Assembly (NCBI GenBank): GCA_937995835.1
Contig: CALKIV010000081.1
Coordinates: forward strand, 57,394-121,393
From: an uncultured Dysgonomonas sp.
Lineage (GTDB): Bacteria > Bacteroidota > Bacteroidia > Bacteroidales > Dysgonomonadaceae
DNA: 64,000 bases
Reading direction: 5' to 3'
The notes below the pieces were generated by a model. It was not told the DNA's origin. It made no database searches and saw only the letters and a list, made by a program, of their open reading frames with translations. Shown in pieces: positions 18,201 through 26,868 of this stretch; position 1 is the first letter of the stretch, and each line of letters starts with the position of its first letter. The position numbers and the translations under genes are program-made.

Positions 18201-19249
18201 TACCAGAAGAAGAGAGAGAAAATATTTTTAAACCCTTTTATCAAGTTAGTAAAAGATCAAAATCGGGAACAGGTATAGGTCTGTATTTGGTGAAATCTAT
18301 AGTGGGGAAACTAGAAGGGCAAATCACTTTGGACGATCAAGAGGAAGGAACAAGCATCACTATATCTTTGCCCATTGTTGAGATAGATGATGCCATAAGC
18401 GAAGTGCTGCCAGAGAATGGAGGAGATAAAAAAGATACAGAAAGTCAAGAAGAATTAGTGCTAGAACTTGACGAAGAAAACAAGAACTTGCTGATTGTTG
18501 AAGATAATCTGGAGATGCAAGCTTTTTTGAAAAGAAGTCTAGAAGATATCTATAATGTAGTCATTGCCAATAATGGAAAAGAAGGATTGGAGGCATTGGA
18601 GAACAAAGAGATAGATGTGATTTTGAGTGATATAATGATGCCCGAAATGGATGGCATAGAATTTTGCAATCGGGTAAAAAATAGCTTGCTGTGGAATCAT
18701 ATTCCTTTTATCTTGCTGACGGCAAAAACAAATGTGTCGTCCAAAATTGAGGCATTAGATGTGGGGGCAGATGCGTATGTAGAAAAACCATTTTCTTTTT
18801 CATTTCTTGAGGCTCAGATAAGGAACTTGATAGAATCGAGAAAAAAGTTGTTGAAAAAATTTAGTGAAACTCCTTTTGTGTCTCTTAAAACAATTGGAAA
18901 GAGTGAGGCTGATCAGGAGTTTTTGACTAATCTGCACGAAATAATTGAACAAAATATCTCGAACGAAAGATTTTCTATCGATCAGTTAGCTAGTGCTCTC
19001 AATATTAGCAATTCGGGTTTGTTTACCAAAATAAAAAATCTGACTAGCACTACGCCCAATAAGCTACTGCTACTTGTGAGGCTCAAGAAAGCTTCAGAAC
19101 TGTTGATCGAAAATAATTATCGAATCAATGAAATTTGCTACATGGTAGGCTTCAATAATCCATCCTATTTTGCCAAATGTTTTCAAAAACAATACGGAGT
19201 TTTGCCAAAAGACTTTAGAGACAGTCAAGGGAGTATAGAACAAAAGTAG
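15221..19249 (+). CDS. Hybrid two-component system sensor/regulator (HTCS)
   Basis: The protein has 1342 residues. A signal sequence is followed by a periplasmic sensor of two Reg_prop beta-propellers (repeats such as GRMWFATENGLNQF and NLWIGTDDGGLNYF, about 30-680) and a Y_Y_Y domain (about 690-770). Next come one membrane segment (about 786-806), HisKA with phospho-acceptor H843 in TTIAHEIRTP, HATPase_c (KDNGSGIPEEE, GTGIGLYLV), a receiver with D1137 in LSDIMMPEMDG, and a C-terminal AraC-type HTH. All signalling modules look intact. This class senses glycan fragments in the periplasm and activates neighbouring polysaccharide-utilisation genes. Being divergent from the GH127/GH97/GH43 operon, that operon is the likeliest target; the pectate lyase and susCD genes to the right are alternatives. 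Confidence 0.93.
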   Translation: MKISVSKAFSLILFGIFFLLSPLHSIDLNFKYYLVEDGLSSNTIFDIIQDSEGRMWFATENGLNQFNGYEFKSFRNIPRDTTSIINNYVYVLFEDVDKNLWIGTERGVCTYNLKEKTFRRFSLQTKDGISITDRIQKIFADENGQIYISAARQGVFVLSKDGVLSQYLFEDEKLPNIDPIWVNCMYRDKEKTIWVSVNNTHHQIYKLDNVSGQFVPAFPHLDKEKLQSLASHAMHEDVFGTLWFGSWTHGLFSIDKKTGIKGRYLHTEGVDKIMQIHSITEFQPGTLLIGSNDGLTSFTVSPTIGNKLESHMKEPQISNRFVYPIYKDKEGGLWIGTYYGGINYASPNRNYFTSYVHDKYENSINGNVVSCFAEDRSGNLWIGTDDGGLNYFNVKAEKFENFKPDKSTNSLSHHNIHALCVDDDKLWIGTYTGGLNVMDLNTRRFKHYFSAESDSTSLFSNSIYAILKDSHKNIWVGTTSGINIYDRANDDFIRIKYSDEMIVDILEADKRIWFATIGHGLYTYDLETREWKNYRFDASDLSSLISDNVTCLHVDEHDNLWLGTNSGLCKYDKEKDAFVSILANLQSNFISNIFSDYGYLWIATTSGLVRYEPDFGKTIHYTKGDGLLSDHFTMKSGIRTSVGRIYLGTATGFNAFYPRQIAENNYLPQIEISDFQLSYSKADMAEYMIPQQGGEKVLTLPHNKNSFSFEYTALSYFAPEKNEYAFYLEGFDQSWNYVGNVRRATYTNLSPGEYIFRVKASNNDGIWNDTGLALKIKIKSPIWWNSWSILVYFIIILLILFRVLKYWRDREEKKHQDEIDKIKIEQEKESYNSKINFFTTIAHEIRTPVSLIIGPLEQIRKKEENLPDRMVKELKTIDHNSQRLLTLVNQLLDFRKIERESIRISLTRENVYEFLLGIYERFHSFIENKDLKFIYTFDTTDFYAAIDTDNLTKVISNLLSNASKYSRDYIELNLWTDREGGVFKISVKDNGSGIPEEERENIFKPFYQVSKRSKSGTGIGLYLVKSIVGKLEGQITLDDQEEGTSITISLPIVEIDDAISEVLPENGGDKKDTESQEELVLELDEENKNLLIVEDNLEMQAFLKRSLEDIYNVVIANNGKEGLEALENKEIDVILSDIMMPEMDGIEFCNRVKNSLLWNHIPFILLTAKTNVSSKIEALDVGADAYVEKPFSFSFLEAQIRNLIESRKKLLKKFSETPFVSLKTIGKSEADQEFLTNLHEIIEQNISNERFSIDQLASALNISNSGLFTKIKNLTSTTPNKLLLLVRLKKASELLIENNYRINEICYMVGFNNPSYFAKCFQKQYGVLPKDFRDSQGSIEQK

Positions 19250-19438
19250 AAAGGGAGCATATTTAGTTAATTAATGGAGTATTGTTATCTTTTCTTGATG
19301 GCTAAGGCAAAGAAGATAGAATACCCATTTTAATAGGACTGATGTAGATAGCCGAAAAGAAATCTGATAATGATCTAATTTTTTTCATCATGACTGAGAA
19401 CTAGTTCATCAAATGATACTCTTTTACTCTAGTCAGCC

Positions 19439-19609
19439 TTATTTTTGGTTATTCGTAATGTCTTCAACTAAACTATTCAAATATACTTCTAGATAGGTAT
19501 ATCCCTCAATGTTTGTGTCAGATGCTTGTTTGCTTGGATAGTTCTCTGCCAGCCAATCATCAGGAATGCCATCTCTGTCACTATCTTGTATGGGTGTACC
19601 TTTTTTTAT
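19439..19609 (-). pseudogene. Out-of-frame C-terminal tail of the PL1 pectate lyase gene
   Basis: After the PL1 stop (TAA 19606-19608) the next frame encodes 56 residues beginning IKKGTPIQDSDRDGIPDDW, later GYTYLEVYLNSLVE, and stops at TAA 19439-19441. This DxDxDGxPDxW plus YTxLEVYLNSLV ending is the usual C-terminus of Bacteroidetes PL1 lyases. Restoring one A in the GAATAAAAAAAGG stretch (19611 down to 19599) would fuse it in frame to give a lyase of about 498 residues. Confidence 0.8.
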
Positions 19610-20934
19610 TCAGGCCATGGAGACCAATCTTTATTGTTAGGATCAGGATTTAGGTCTGTTACAGAGTCTATTAGTCCCCCTTTAGGATAGCCCTGGCTCT
19701 TCCATTGTCCCCCTTGTCCGTTATGCTTACTTAGTCCTTTAAACTTTGCTGTGCCAGTGGATGTTTCCTCTATTATACGTTGGTCAATCTGATCGCGAAC
19801 TTTGGAACAACCAACATATTGCAGGACTTTTTCATATGCTGTAGTAGCATCATGCGTATGAATCTTCTCTACTGCTATTGGTTGATTCATTTTGATTTCT
19901 TTTTTATCTTTGTTATCCTGAGTCTCGACACCAAGCCAATTGTTGACTGTAATTTCAGGAGCATGCGAAAAAACATTTCCTGCAACGTAATATTTACCCC
20001 ACACATCTTTAATTTCATCCCATCCTCCTCCAGGTACTTTTACGTTGATCGTTGTTAAACGTTTGGCGATATTGCCCTGTGTGGCAGGTCCTGCTTTGTA
20101 GTAATTGTTTATCATATTGACATGCATAGCCTCTCCTCCGTAACATCCATGACCGCTCCAATTGTAGAATACATTATTTCTAACATCAGTAGTATCTGTT
20201 CCAGCATATTTTTTACCTGGTCCGAGACGAGGTGTTCGACTATCATGATGTGCAATCAGATTGTGATGAAAAGTAGCATTAACCCCTCCCCAAATGGCTC
20301 CATAGCCATGTGGACCTTTAGAGTGTCCTGATAATCGTAGACTTTCGGAGATGATGCACCATTGCATGGTGAAATTTTTATTATCATAGAATGATGAACA
20401 TTCGTCCGTACTCCAACTTATTGAGCAGTGATCTATAAGTACATTCTCACTCTGCCTTCCGTTTAAGGCATCTGCTCCATCTGCTTCCTTTTCTGAAATA
20501 ACTAAATCTCCCATCCTGAAACGCATATATCTGATAATTACATTATCAGCACTGACGCTCACTGGATAATTAGCTATACATATGCCTCCCCCTGTTGCAG
20601 ATTGACCTGCAATTGTCATATTTCCATTGGAAATATGCAAAGCTTTATTTAGCCTAATTGTTCCATCTACTTTAAAAAGTATAGTCCTTGGTTCATTTTG
20701 TTCGATGCACCAACGTAAAGATCCCTCTCTAGTTTGTATATCACCTTGACTATTATCTTCTAGAGTATTGACGTAATAGACTGCCCCCCCACGGCCCCCA
20801 GTAGTATACATACCTCCACCTTCTGCCCCAGGAAATGCAGGTATGCCTTTTGTAACATTAGTTGAGGCTTTTTCGGAGAAGCAATAGCTTAGGCTGAGAA
20901 ATAAAAAACTTAATAGTAATAATCTTTTTTTCAT
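19606..20934 (-). CDS. Secreted pectate lyase, PL1 family, C-terminally frameshifted
   Basis: The protein has 442 residues as it stands, with a signal peptide (MKKRLLLLSFLFLSLSYC). It is a right-handed parallel beta-helix of the PelC type: FPGAEGGGMYTTGGRGG near the start, ENVLIDHCSISWSTDE in the middle, and HHNLIAHHDSRTPRLG carrying the expected catalytic Arg region. PL1 enzymes split de-esterified homogalacturonan by beta-elimination. The frame ends early at PWPE-stop, and the usual tail lies in another frame just downstream (19439-19609), so one base seems lost. The catalytic helix is complete and may still work. The gene is divergent from the susC-susD-DUF4957-type operon, with which it forms a pectin-type utilisation locus. 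A hairpin (20962-21000) sits in its leader. Confidence 0.9.
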   Translation of the reverse strand: MKKRLLLLSFLFLSLSYCFSEKASTNVTKGIPAFPGAEGGGMYTTGGRGGAVYYVNTLEDNSQGDIQTREGSLRWCIEQNEPRTILFKVDGTIRLNKALHISNGNMTIAGQSATGGGICIANYPVSVSADNVIIRYMRFRMGDLVISEKEADGADALNGRQSENVLIDHCSISWSTDECSSFYDNKNFTMQWCIISESLRLSGHSKGPHGYGAIWGGVNATFHHNLIAHHDSRTPRLGPGKKYAGTDTTDVRNNVFYNWSGHGCYGGEAMHVNMINNYYKAGPATQGNIAKRLTTINVKVPGGGWDEIKDVWGKYYVAGNVFSHAPEITVNNWLGVETQDNKDKKEIKMNQPIAVEKIHTHDATTAYEKVLQYVGCSKVRDQIDQRIIEETSTGTAKFKGLSKHNGQGGQWKSQGYPKGGLIDSVTDLNPDPNNKDWSPWPE

Positions 20935-21634
20935 GGCTAAGTAAATTTAATGTTCTTCAAGAAGGTGTGCTAAATGATGATAGAACTTCTAGCACACTTT
21001 TTTATAAGGTTAATAGTTTACGTTTTTCAGAGTATTAGTACTGTTATATTACAATATTAACCATTGTTAAGCAAATAAGAGGGGTATATTTTAATCATTT
21101 AAGGGGGTAAATTATAGCAGATGTTTCCCTAAAAGGTTCAGAATAGTGACTAACCTAAATTCACACACTTATCTATTGAGGCTTTTAAATATTTGTACGA
21201 AATAAGTTCGGATCTCTATACCGTCGAATGCTATAAGTTTATTGTGTTAGAAAATGAATAGCTTTAGATTGTATTTACTGGTGCTTTGTGAAAAATGCCA
21301 ATTTACCCCCCTTTAAAGAACAAAAAATCATCCATATGTGAAAGGTTAAAAATGTAAAATTGCATGTGAGGAAATTATGTTTTTATAACAAGTCAGGATT
21401 GTAAGATAATCATAGTGTGAAAGATGGTTAAAAACATGATGCTTGTTTTTAAACGTTAAACGATTGACTCTAAGAGTGGAAATACACTTCTAGCAATAAG
21501 AAGTGTCCATACGAAACTTAACCTTATAAAAGCCATTGTTTTGTTTGAATATGGCTTGATCTCTATAAAGCAGTAGCTGAAGTATAATACTAAATAAATA
21601 GAAAAGCGATATTGTTAATTTAATAAAATTTTAT
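20935..21634 (+). promoter_or_regulatory. Divergent PL1 / susC control region with inverted GGGGGTAAATT motifs
   Basis: This 700-base region has no gene. TTTAAGGGGGTAAATTA is at 21098-21114 (plus) and TTTAAAGGGGGGTAAATT is at 21300-21317 (minus orientation); they face each other, and a weaker copy, GAGGGGTATATTTT, is at 21079-21092. They are candidate operators for an AraC-type HTH of a hybrid regulator, one per divergent promoter. Two hairpins are visible: 20962-21000 (11-bp stem, one G-U pair, T-run to the right) in the PL1 leader, and 21484-21506 (ACACTTCT/AGAAGTGT) in the susC leader. No exact -33/-7 promoter pair was found. Confidence 0.5.
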
Positions 21635-24600
21635 ATGATGAAAAACACTAAAAAAACCATGATTCTTTCGTGGTTACTTGTATTTCTATTGTTGATTTCT
21701 CCAAGAATTTATGCACAAAGCATTACGGTGAAAGGTACTGTGACAGACTCAAATGGGGACTCTGTTATTGGTGCGGCAGTAGTAGAAAAGAACAACCCAA
21801 GTAATGGTTCTATTACTGATTTAGATGGTAATTTTACGCTTAAACTTGTCGGAGCAAATAAAACAATTGTTGTATCCTATATTGGTATGCAAACTCAAGA
21901 ATTAGAAGTAATACCAGGGGCAGATGGAGTTTTAAAAATTACCTTGCAAGATGATACTCAAGCTTTGGAGGAGGTGGTTGTTATTGGCTATGGAAGTAGA
22001 GCTCGTAAAGATTTGACTGGTTCGGTAGGATCTGTTTCTGGGACAAAGATTGCTCGTATACCTGTGTCTACAGCAGCTGAAGCCATGCAGGGTAAAATTG
22101 CAGGTGTACAGGTAACAACAGCCGATGGAGCACCTGGAGCGGAAATAAACATTCGTATCCGTGGAGGGGCATCAGTAACACAAAGTAATGCACCTTTGTT
22201 TATTGTTGACGGATTTCAGACGGATAACATCAATGATATTCCTCCAACAGATATTCAGTCTATTGATGTATTGAAAGATGCCTCTCTGACTGCCATCTAT
22301 GGAGCAAAAGGGGGGAATGGGGTAGTTGTGGTAACGACAAAGTCTGCTCAAGCTGGAAAAATCTCTGTTAGCGTAAACACCTATGCTCAGATGCGTTCAT
22401 TAGCTGGTAAATTAGACTTGCTAAAACCGTATGATTTTATACGATATCAATATGATAATGTTGCAACAAACAATTCTCAGATTTACAAATTTCGTAGCAA
22501 TTTTGGTAACCCTTTAGATTTTGATTTGTACAAAAAAATAGAGGGAAAAGATTGGCAGGAAGAAATCATGGGTAGTAATCCTATAAGCTATATGTACAAC
22601 GCTACTATAAGCGGAGGTAACGAAACCCTTAAATTTAATACCAGTGTTACCCATCATGATGAAGAGGGAATACTTATGGGAACAGGAGTTCGTCGTACAA
22701 ATGTTAATATGAAATTTGATATCCGAGTGTCGCCAACACTGAAAATATTGCTTAATCCTCGTTTTACTCATAGACGTGATGAAGGAGGAGGTGCTGATAG
22801 TTTTGGTAAAGGAAGTATTATGGATGTTTTGCGTTATCGTCCAACAAATGGCTTACGTGATTTTACTCATCAAGATCCGGAGATATTAGATCCGGATGAA
22901 GAAAAATATTTTGAGTATTCTAATCCCAAAGGAGATATAGATCAAAATTTCAAATTAAAACATTCATGGGCATACACTAATCAAGCAGCATTAGAATGGG
23001 CACCTATAAAAGGATTGACACTTCGTACTGAAGGCTCTCAATTTATAGAATTTGGGGATCAAAGTGATTTTTGGGGATATCTCACTCCTCAGGCTCATAA
23101 TAATCTTCCTGTAGCACGTATAATTAAAAGACAAAAAGAAAAATATATTTGGACTAATGTGGCTAATTATGGAATAAGCTTACATAAAAAGCATAACCTG
23201 GCCTTTTTGCTTGGTCAGGAGATGCAACATGTTCAATCAAAAAACAACACAACCAGTGCTCGTGAATTTCCTAAGGAAATAAAACCAAGAAAAGCATTGA
23301 ACAATATGGGCTTAGCTAAAACTCCCTATGAGATCACTTCTAGCATTAGTTCTCCAGAGAGAACATTATCTTTCTTTGGACAAGCAAACTATAATTATGA
23401 TCATAAGTATTTGGCTTCAATTACTTTTAGGGCAGATGGCTCAACTAAATTTGCTCCGGGAGAACAATGGGCATATTTTCCTGCCGTCTCAGGAGCATGG
23501 GTACTGTCTAAAGAAGATTTCATGAAGGATATCAAAGCTATTTCGAACCTTAAAATTCGTGCAGCTTTTGGTTTAGCAGGAAATAATAATATAGCAGATG
23601 ATAGATGGAGATATCAATCTGTAATTACATCAACCGGCGGACCTGGCTTTGGAGAATCTAGTAAAAATGGAGAGCAGTTTTATGAGAACGAAGGAAAGAA
23701 TGTCTTTCCTAATGCAGGTATCAAATGGGAAACAGTTGTAAATCGTAACTTAGCTATAGACTTAGGATTATTCAATGATCGTGTTAGCATTACACCAGAA
23801 GTTTATTGGAACACAACACGTGATCTTCTTTATGAAAGTGATATCCCTATCACTACTGGATTCTCTAAACAGATGCAAAATATTGGTCAGGTGACTAATA
23901 AAGGATTTGAATTGACTGTCAATGCCCGACTTATAGAACAGAAAGACTTCTTTCTTAACTTTGATTTAACTTTTGGGAAATCAAATAAAGTTGTAGACAA
24001 ACTAAACGACACCGATGATGTATTATGGTTGACAAGTAGCAGATGGAAATCTTCAGAAAATGATTATTGTCTGAAAGTTGGAGAACAGGTTGGTTTGATC
24101 TATGGTTATGTATATGACGGGATTTATACATTTGACGAGTTTACCTTAAACAATAGTCATGGGTGGGACCCTAAGGAAGGAACGGTTAATTCTGATGAAG
24201 TATTTGGAACAGCTCCAGGAAAACCTAAATTTAAAAATTTTGTAGATGGAGTAAGAGGTGAAGAAGATGTCAATAGAATAGATGAAAATGATAAAGTTGT
24301 TATTGGTAATACAAATCCTGATTTTTTTGGTGGCTTTGGATTCAATGGACAATGGAAAGACTTTGACTTTTCGTGTAACTTTAATTTTATGTATGGTTTC
24401 GATGTGAATAATGCTACTCGTTATACCCTATCTTCTTCAGAAGGGAATGCAAATAATTATCATAATGTAATGTCAGAGTTTTCGGGCGGTATGTGGCGTT
24501 ATGCAAATGCTGCTGGAGACCGTTTGGTTACCAATGGAAATTATACAGAAGAATATATTGCAACAAACTCGGGAGCAACTCTTTTTAATCCTAAAGATAT

Positions 24601-24877
24601 AAGTAAGAAAGTTACAAATTCTTACTTCATAGAGGATGGTTCCTTTTTGCGTTTGCAAGATGTAACTGTTGGTTATACGCTACCTAAGAAAATAAGTAGA
24701 AAAGCTGGCATAGAACGCTTAAGAGTATATTGTAGTGGGTCTAACTTATGGCTGTGGACAAGCTACTCGGGTTATGATCCAGAAGTTGATATTCAAACAG
24801 GATTGACACCTGGTGTAGACTATAACCGCTATCCACGCAGTCGTGGTTATTTACTAGGCTTGAATGTTACATTCTAA
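21635..24877 (+). CDS. SusC/RagA-type TonB-dependent outer membrane transporter
   Basis: The protein has 1080 residues (ATG 21635 or 21638). A signal peptide is followed by a CarboxypepD_reg-like domain (ITVKGTVTDSNGDSVIGA, about 30-115), then the plug domain (EVVVIGYGSRARKDLTGSV through DVLKDASLTAIYGAKGGNG, about 115-240), and a 22-strand-type barrel ending in a short aromatic strand (LLGLNVTF). It would import oligosaccharides across the outer membrane with the SusD partner encoded 26 bases downstream. Neighbouring pectate lyase and beta-helix lipoprotein genes suggest pectic fragments. It is full length for the family. Confidence 0.95.
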   Translation: MMKNTKKTMILSWLLVFLLLISPRIYAQSITVKGTVTDSNGDSVIGAAVVEKNNPSNGSITDLDGNFTLKLVGANKTIVVSYIGMQTQELEVIPGADGVLKITLQDDTQALEEVVVIGYGSRARKDLTGSVGSVSGTKIARIPVSTAAEAMQGKIAGVQVTTADGAPGAEINIRIRGGASVTQSNAPLFIVDGFQTDNINDIPPTDIQSIDVLKDASLTAIYGAKGGNGVVVVTTKSAQAGKISVSVNTYAQMRSLAGKLDLLKPYDFIRYQYDNVATNNSQIYKFRSNFGNPLDFDLYKKIEGKDWQEEIMGSNPISYMYNATISGGNETLKFNTSVTHHDEEGILMGTGVRRTNVNMKFDIRVSPTLKILLNPRFTHRRDEGGGADSFGKGSIMDVLRYRPTNGLRDFTHQDPEILDPDEEKYFEYSNPKGDIDQNFKLKHSWAYTNQAALEWAPIKGLTLRTEGSQFIEFGDQSDFWGYLTPQAHNNLPVARIIKRQKEKYIWTNVANYGISLHKKHNLAFLLGQEMQHVQSKNNTTSAREFPKEIKPRKALNNMGLAKTPYEITSSISSPERTLSFFGQANYNYDHKYLASITFRADGSTKFAPGEQWAYFPAVSGAWVLSKEDFMKDIKAISNLKIRAAFGLAGNNNIADDRWRYQSVITSTGGPGFGESSKNGEQFYENEGKNVFPNAGIKWETVVNRNLAIDLGLFNDRVSITPEVYWNTTRDLLYESDIPITTGFSKQMQNIGQVTNKGFELTVNARLIEQKDFFLNFDLTFGKSNKVVDKLNDTDDVLWLTSSRWKSSENDYCLKVGEQVGLIYGYVYDGIYTFDEFTLNNSHGWDPKEGTVNSDEVFGTAPGKPKFKNFVDGVRGEEDVNRIDENDKVVIGNTNPDFFGGFGFNGQWKDFDFSCNFNFMYGFDVNNATRYTLSSSEGNANNYHNVMSEFSGGMWRYANAAGDRLVTNGNYTEEYIATNSGATLFNPKDISKKVTNSYFIEDGSFLRLQDVTVGYTLPKKISRKAGIERLRVYCSGSNLWLWTSYSGYDPEVDIQTGLTPGVDYNRYPRSRGYLLGLNVTF

Positions 24878-24903
24878 TTACATGAATAAAAAATAAAAAT
24901 AAA

Positions 24904-26853
24904 ATGAAAAGAATAAATATATTAATAATCTCCTTATTCCTAGTTAGTTTATATTCTTGTAGTGATTTTTTAGACGTTAACTCAGATTCTAAATTCACCC
25001 CCGATTATGTCTATGGAACGAAAGAAGAGATAAATAAGGCATTAAATTCCGTATATGCTCAGTTGATGTCTGGAGATACTTATGGAGATAAGTATATGAA
25101 TACTTATGCACTGAATAGTGATGTGGAATTTGCCGCAAACAGTAATATGCTACCAAGCACTAGTGGCAATGATTATAAATGTTTTGATGCAACGAGCTTG
25201 GGGTCGGATTTAGCAAAAACCTGGGCAGCTGCTTACAAAGGAGTAGAGTATGCTAATCAGTTTGTATTTGGAGTGGAAAATAGTCCACTGTTTGCTGCAA
25301 AAGATACAACATTAGCACAGCAGATAGGAGAGTCTAAGGTTCTTAGAGCTATGTATTATCATGACATGGTAGTTCTTTTTGGAGATATTCCATTTAGCTT
25401 GACTCCTTCTTACGAAGTTGATAATTTAGTAATGCCTATAGCTAGTAGAGATACAATATTGACAGTTCTTATTAACGATTTAATTGACGCTGCTCCTAGA
25501 ATGAAGTTTGCAAGAGATAATCAAGATGGGATAGAACGAGCTTCTAAAGAGTTTTGTTGGTCAATGATTGCTCGTATGGCAATGACTCGTGCTGGTTATT
25601 CTCTTCGTGCAGACAAGAGCTCGACTTATAATGTGGGAACAATGGAACGTGCAAGTGACTATAAAGAATATTATGAAATAGCTAAAATATATGCTGATTC
25701 TGTAATTAGTTCAGGTACACATAGTTTGAGTAAATCATTTCGGCAGGTTTTTATCGATGAATGTAATTATATTGTAACCAATAATGACGATCCTATTTTT
25801 GAAATACCGTTTTTGAAAGAGTCGAGTGGAAGTGTAGGTTATGTACATGGTCCTACGGGTAATAATCTAGATGATGTTACTACCGGTAAAAATATTTGGG
25901 GCAAAAGTAATGGAGGATTACGGCTTAATGCTTTCTATCGCTATTCATTTGATATAAAGGATCTAAGACTAGATTATACTGTCGGTATGTGGTATTACAC
26001 ACACGATGGCATTCCTACTATCCGTACTGATTATAATACGCATTGCAATAAATGGTCTAAGTTTTGGCAATCCTCAGGAAATGCTATGGGGAAACAAAGT
26101 GATAACAAAACAGGAATAAACTTCCCTTATATGCGCTATGCAGATGTATTGTTGATGTACGCAGAAGCTGTAAATGAATTGGAAAATGGAGTTAATGGTA
26201 TGAATGGAGAAAAAGCTAAAGAGGCATTTAAACAAGTTAGAAAAAGAGCATTCTCATCTGAAGATCAAGGTGAAAAAGTAGACAGATATTTGACAACAGT
26301 CTCTGCAACTAAAGAATCATTCTTCAACGCTATTATGGATGAACGTAAATGGGAATTTGGTGGAGAAAATATGCGTTGGAAAGACTTGGTTCGCTGGGAC
26401 AAATATGCAAAAATCGTATATGATGTCTTTACTGAATATTATGCTGTAGCGGCTGTGGCAGGAGGAGATAGCAGTTTTGATCCTGAAGGAAAATACGATC
26501 AATTACCTGTACAGATGTTTTATAAAATTGTACCCAATCCAGGAGACATCAATGCTTATCCTAATACAACTTTAGATATTCTAGAAATTTTTAATTTGTA
26601 TGAATTTACAGATCATCCAGGTACAGGTTGGGAAGTTGCAGAATTTTATAATTGGGCTGATGCAGATGGTGGTTACCCCAAAGCACAATGTTTATATTCG
26701 CTTAGGGGATATATCAAAGCTGATGAGATGGGAAATATAACTCCCCAACTTGATCCTAATAACTTGCCTCCAGTGCGCTATATTCTGCCGTATCCTAAAA
26801 GTGTTATCCAAATAAGTGCGGGTGCATATAAAAATTATTATGGCTATAATTAA
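24904..26853 (+). CDS. SusD/RagB-type surface glycan-binding lipoprotein
   Basis: The protein has 649 residues, with a lipoprotein signal (LYSC, Cys19) followed by SDFLDVNSD, a typical SusD N-terminus. The helical TPR-like scaffold continues to the conserved MRYADVLLMYAEAVNE and ERKWEFGGENMRWKDLVRW segments of RagB/SusD proteins. It caps the SusC partner on the cell surface and hands over oligosaccharides. It is somewhat longer than many SusD proteins (500-600), with extra sequence near the C-terminus. The next gene starts 15 bases downstream, so the three genes form one operon. Confidence 0.94.
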   Translation: MKRINILIISLFLVSLYSCSDFLDVNSDSKFTPDYVYGTKEEINKALNSVYAQLMSGDTYGDKYMNTYALNSDVEFAANSNMLPSTSGNDYKCFDATSLGSDLAKTWAAAYKGVEYANQFVFGVENSPLFAAKDTTLAQQIGESKVLRAMYYHDMVVLFGDIPFSLTPSYEVDNLVMPIASRDTILTVLINDLIDAAPRMKFARDNQDGIERASKEFCWSMIARMAMTRAGYSLRADKSSTYNVGTMERASDYKEYYEIAKIYADSVISSGTHSLSKSFRQVFIDECNYIVTNNDDPIFEIPFLKESSGSVGYVHGPTGNNLDDVTTGKNIWGKSNGGLRLNAFYRYSFDIKDLRLDYTVGMWYYTHDGIPTIRTDYNTHCNKWSKFWQSSGNAMGKQSDNKTGINFPYMRYADVLLMYAEAVNELENGVNGMNGEKAKEAFKQVRKRAFSSEDQGEKVDRYLTTVSATKESFFNAIMDERKWEFGGENMRWKDLVRWDKYAKIVYDVFTEYYAVAAVAGGDSSFDPEGKYDQLPVQMFYKIVPNPGDINAYPNTTLDILEIFNLYEFTDHPGTGWEVAEFYNWADADGGYPKAQCLYSLRGYIKADEMGNITPQLDPNNLPPVRYILPYPKSVIQISAGAYKNYYGYN

Positions 26854-26868
26854 AAGAAGATATACAAA

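Noticed and set aside
19606..19608. Stop-codon read-through or a selenocysteine/pyrrolysine codon at the PL1 stop
   Set aside because: The stop is TAA and the tail is in a different frame, so a simple read-through cannot restore it; a frameshift is the simpler reading.
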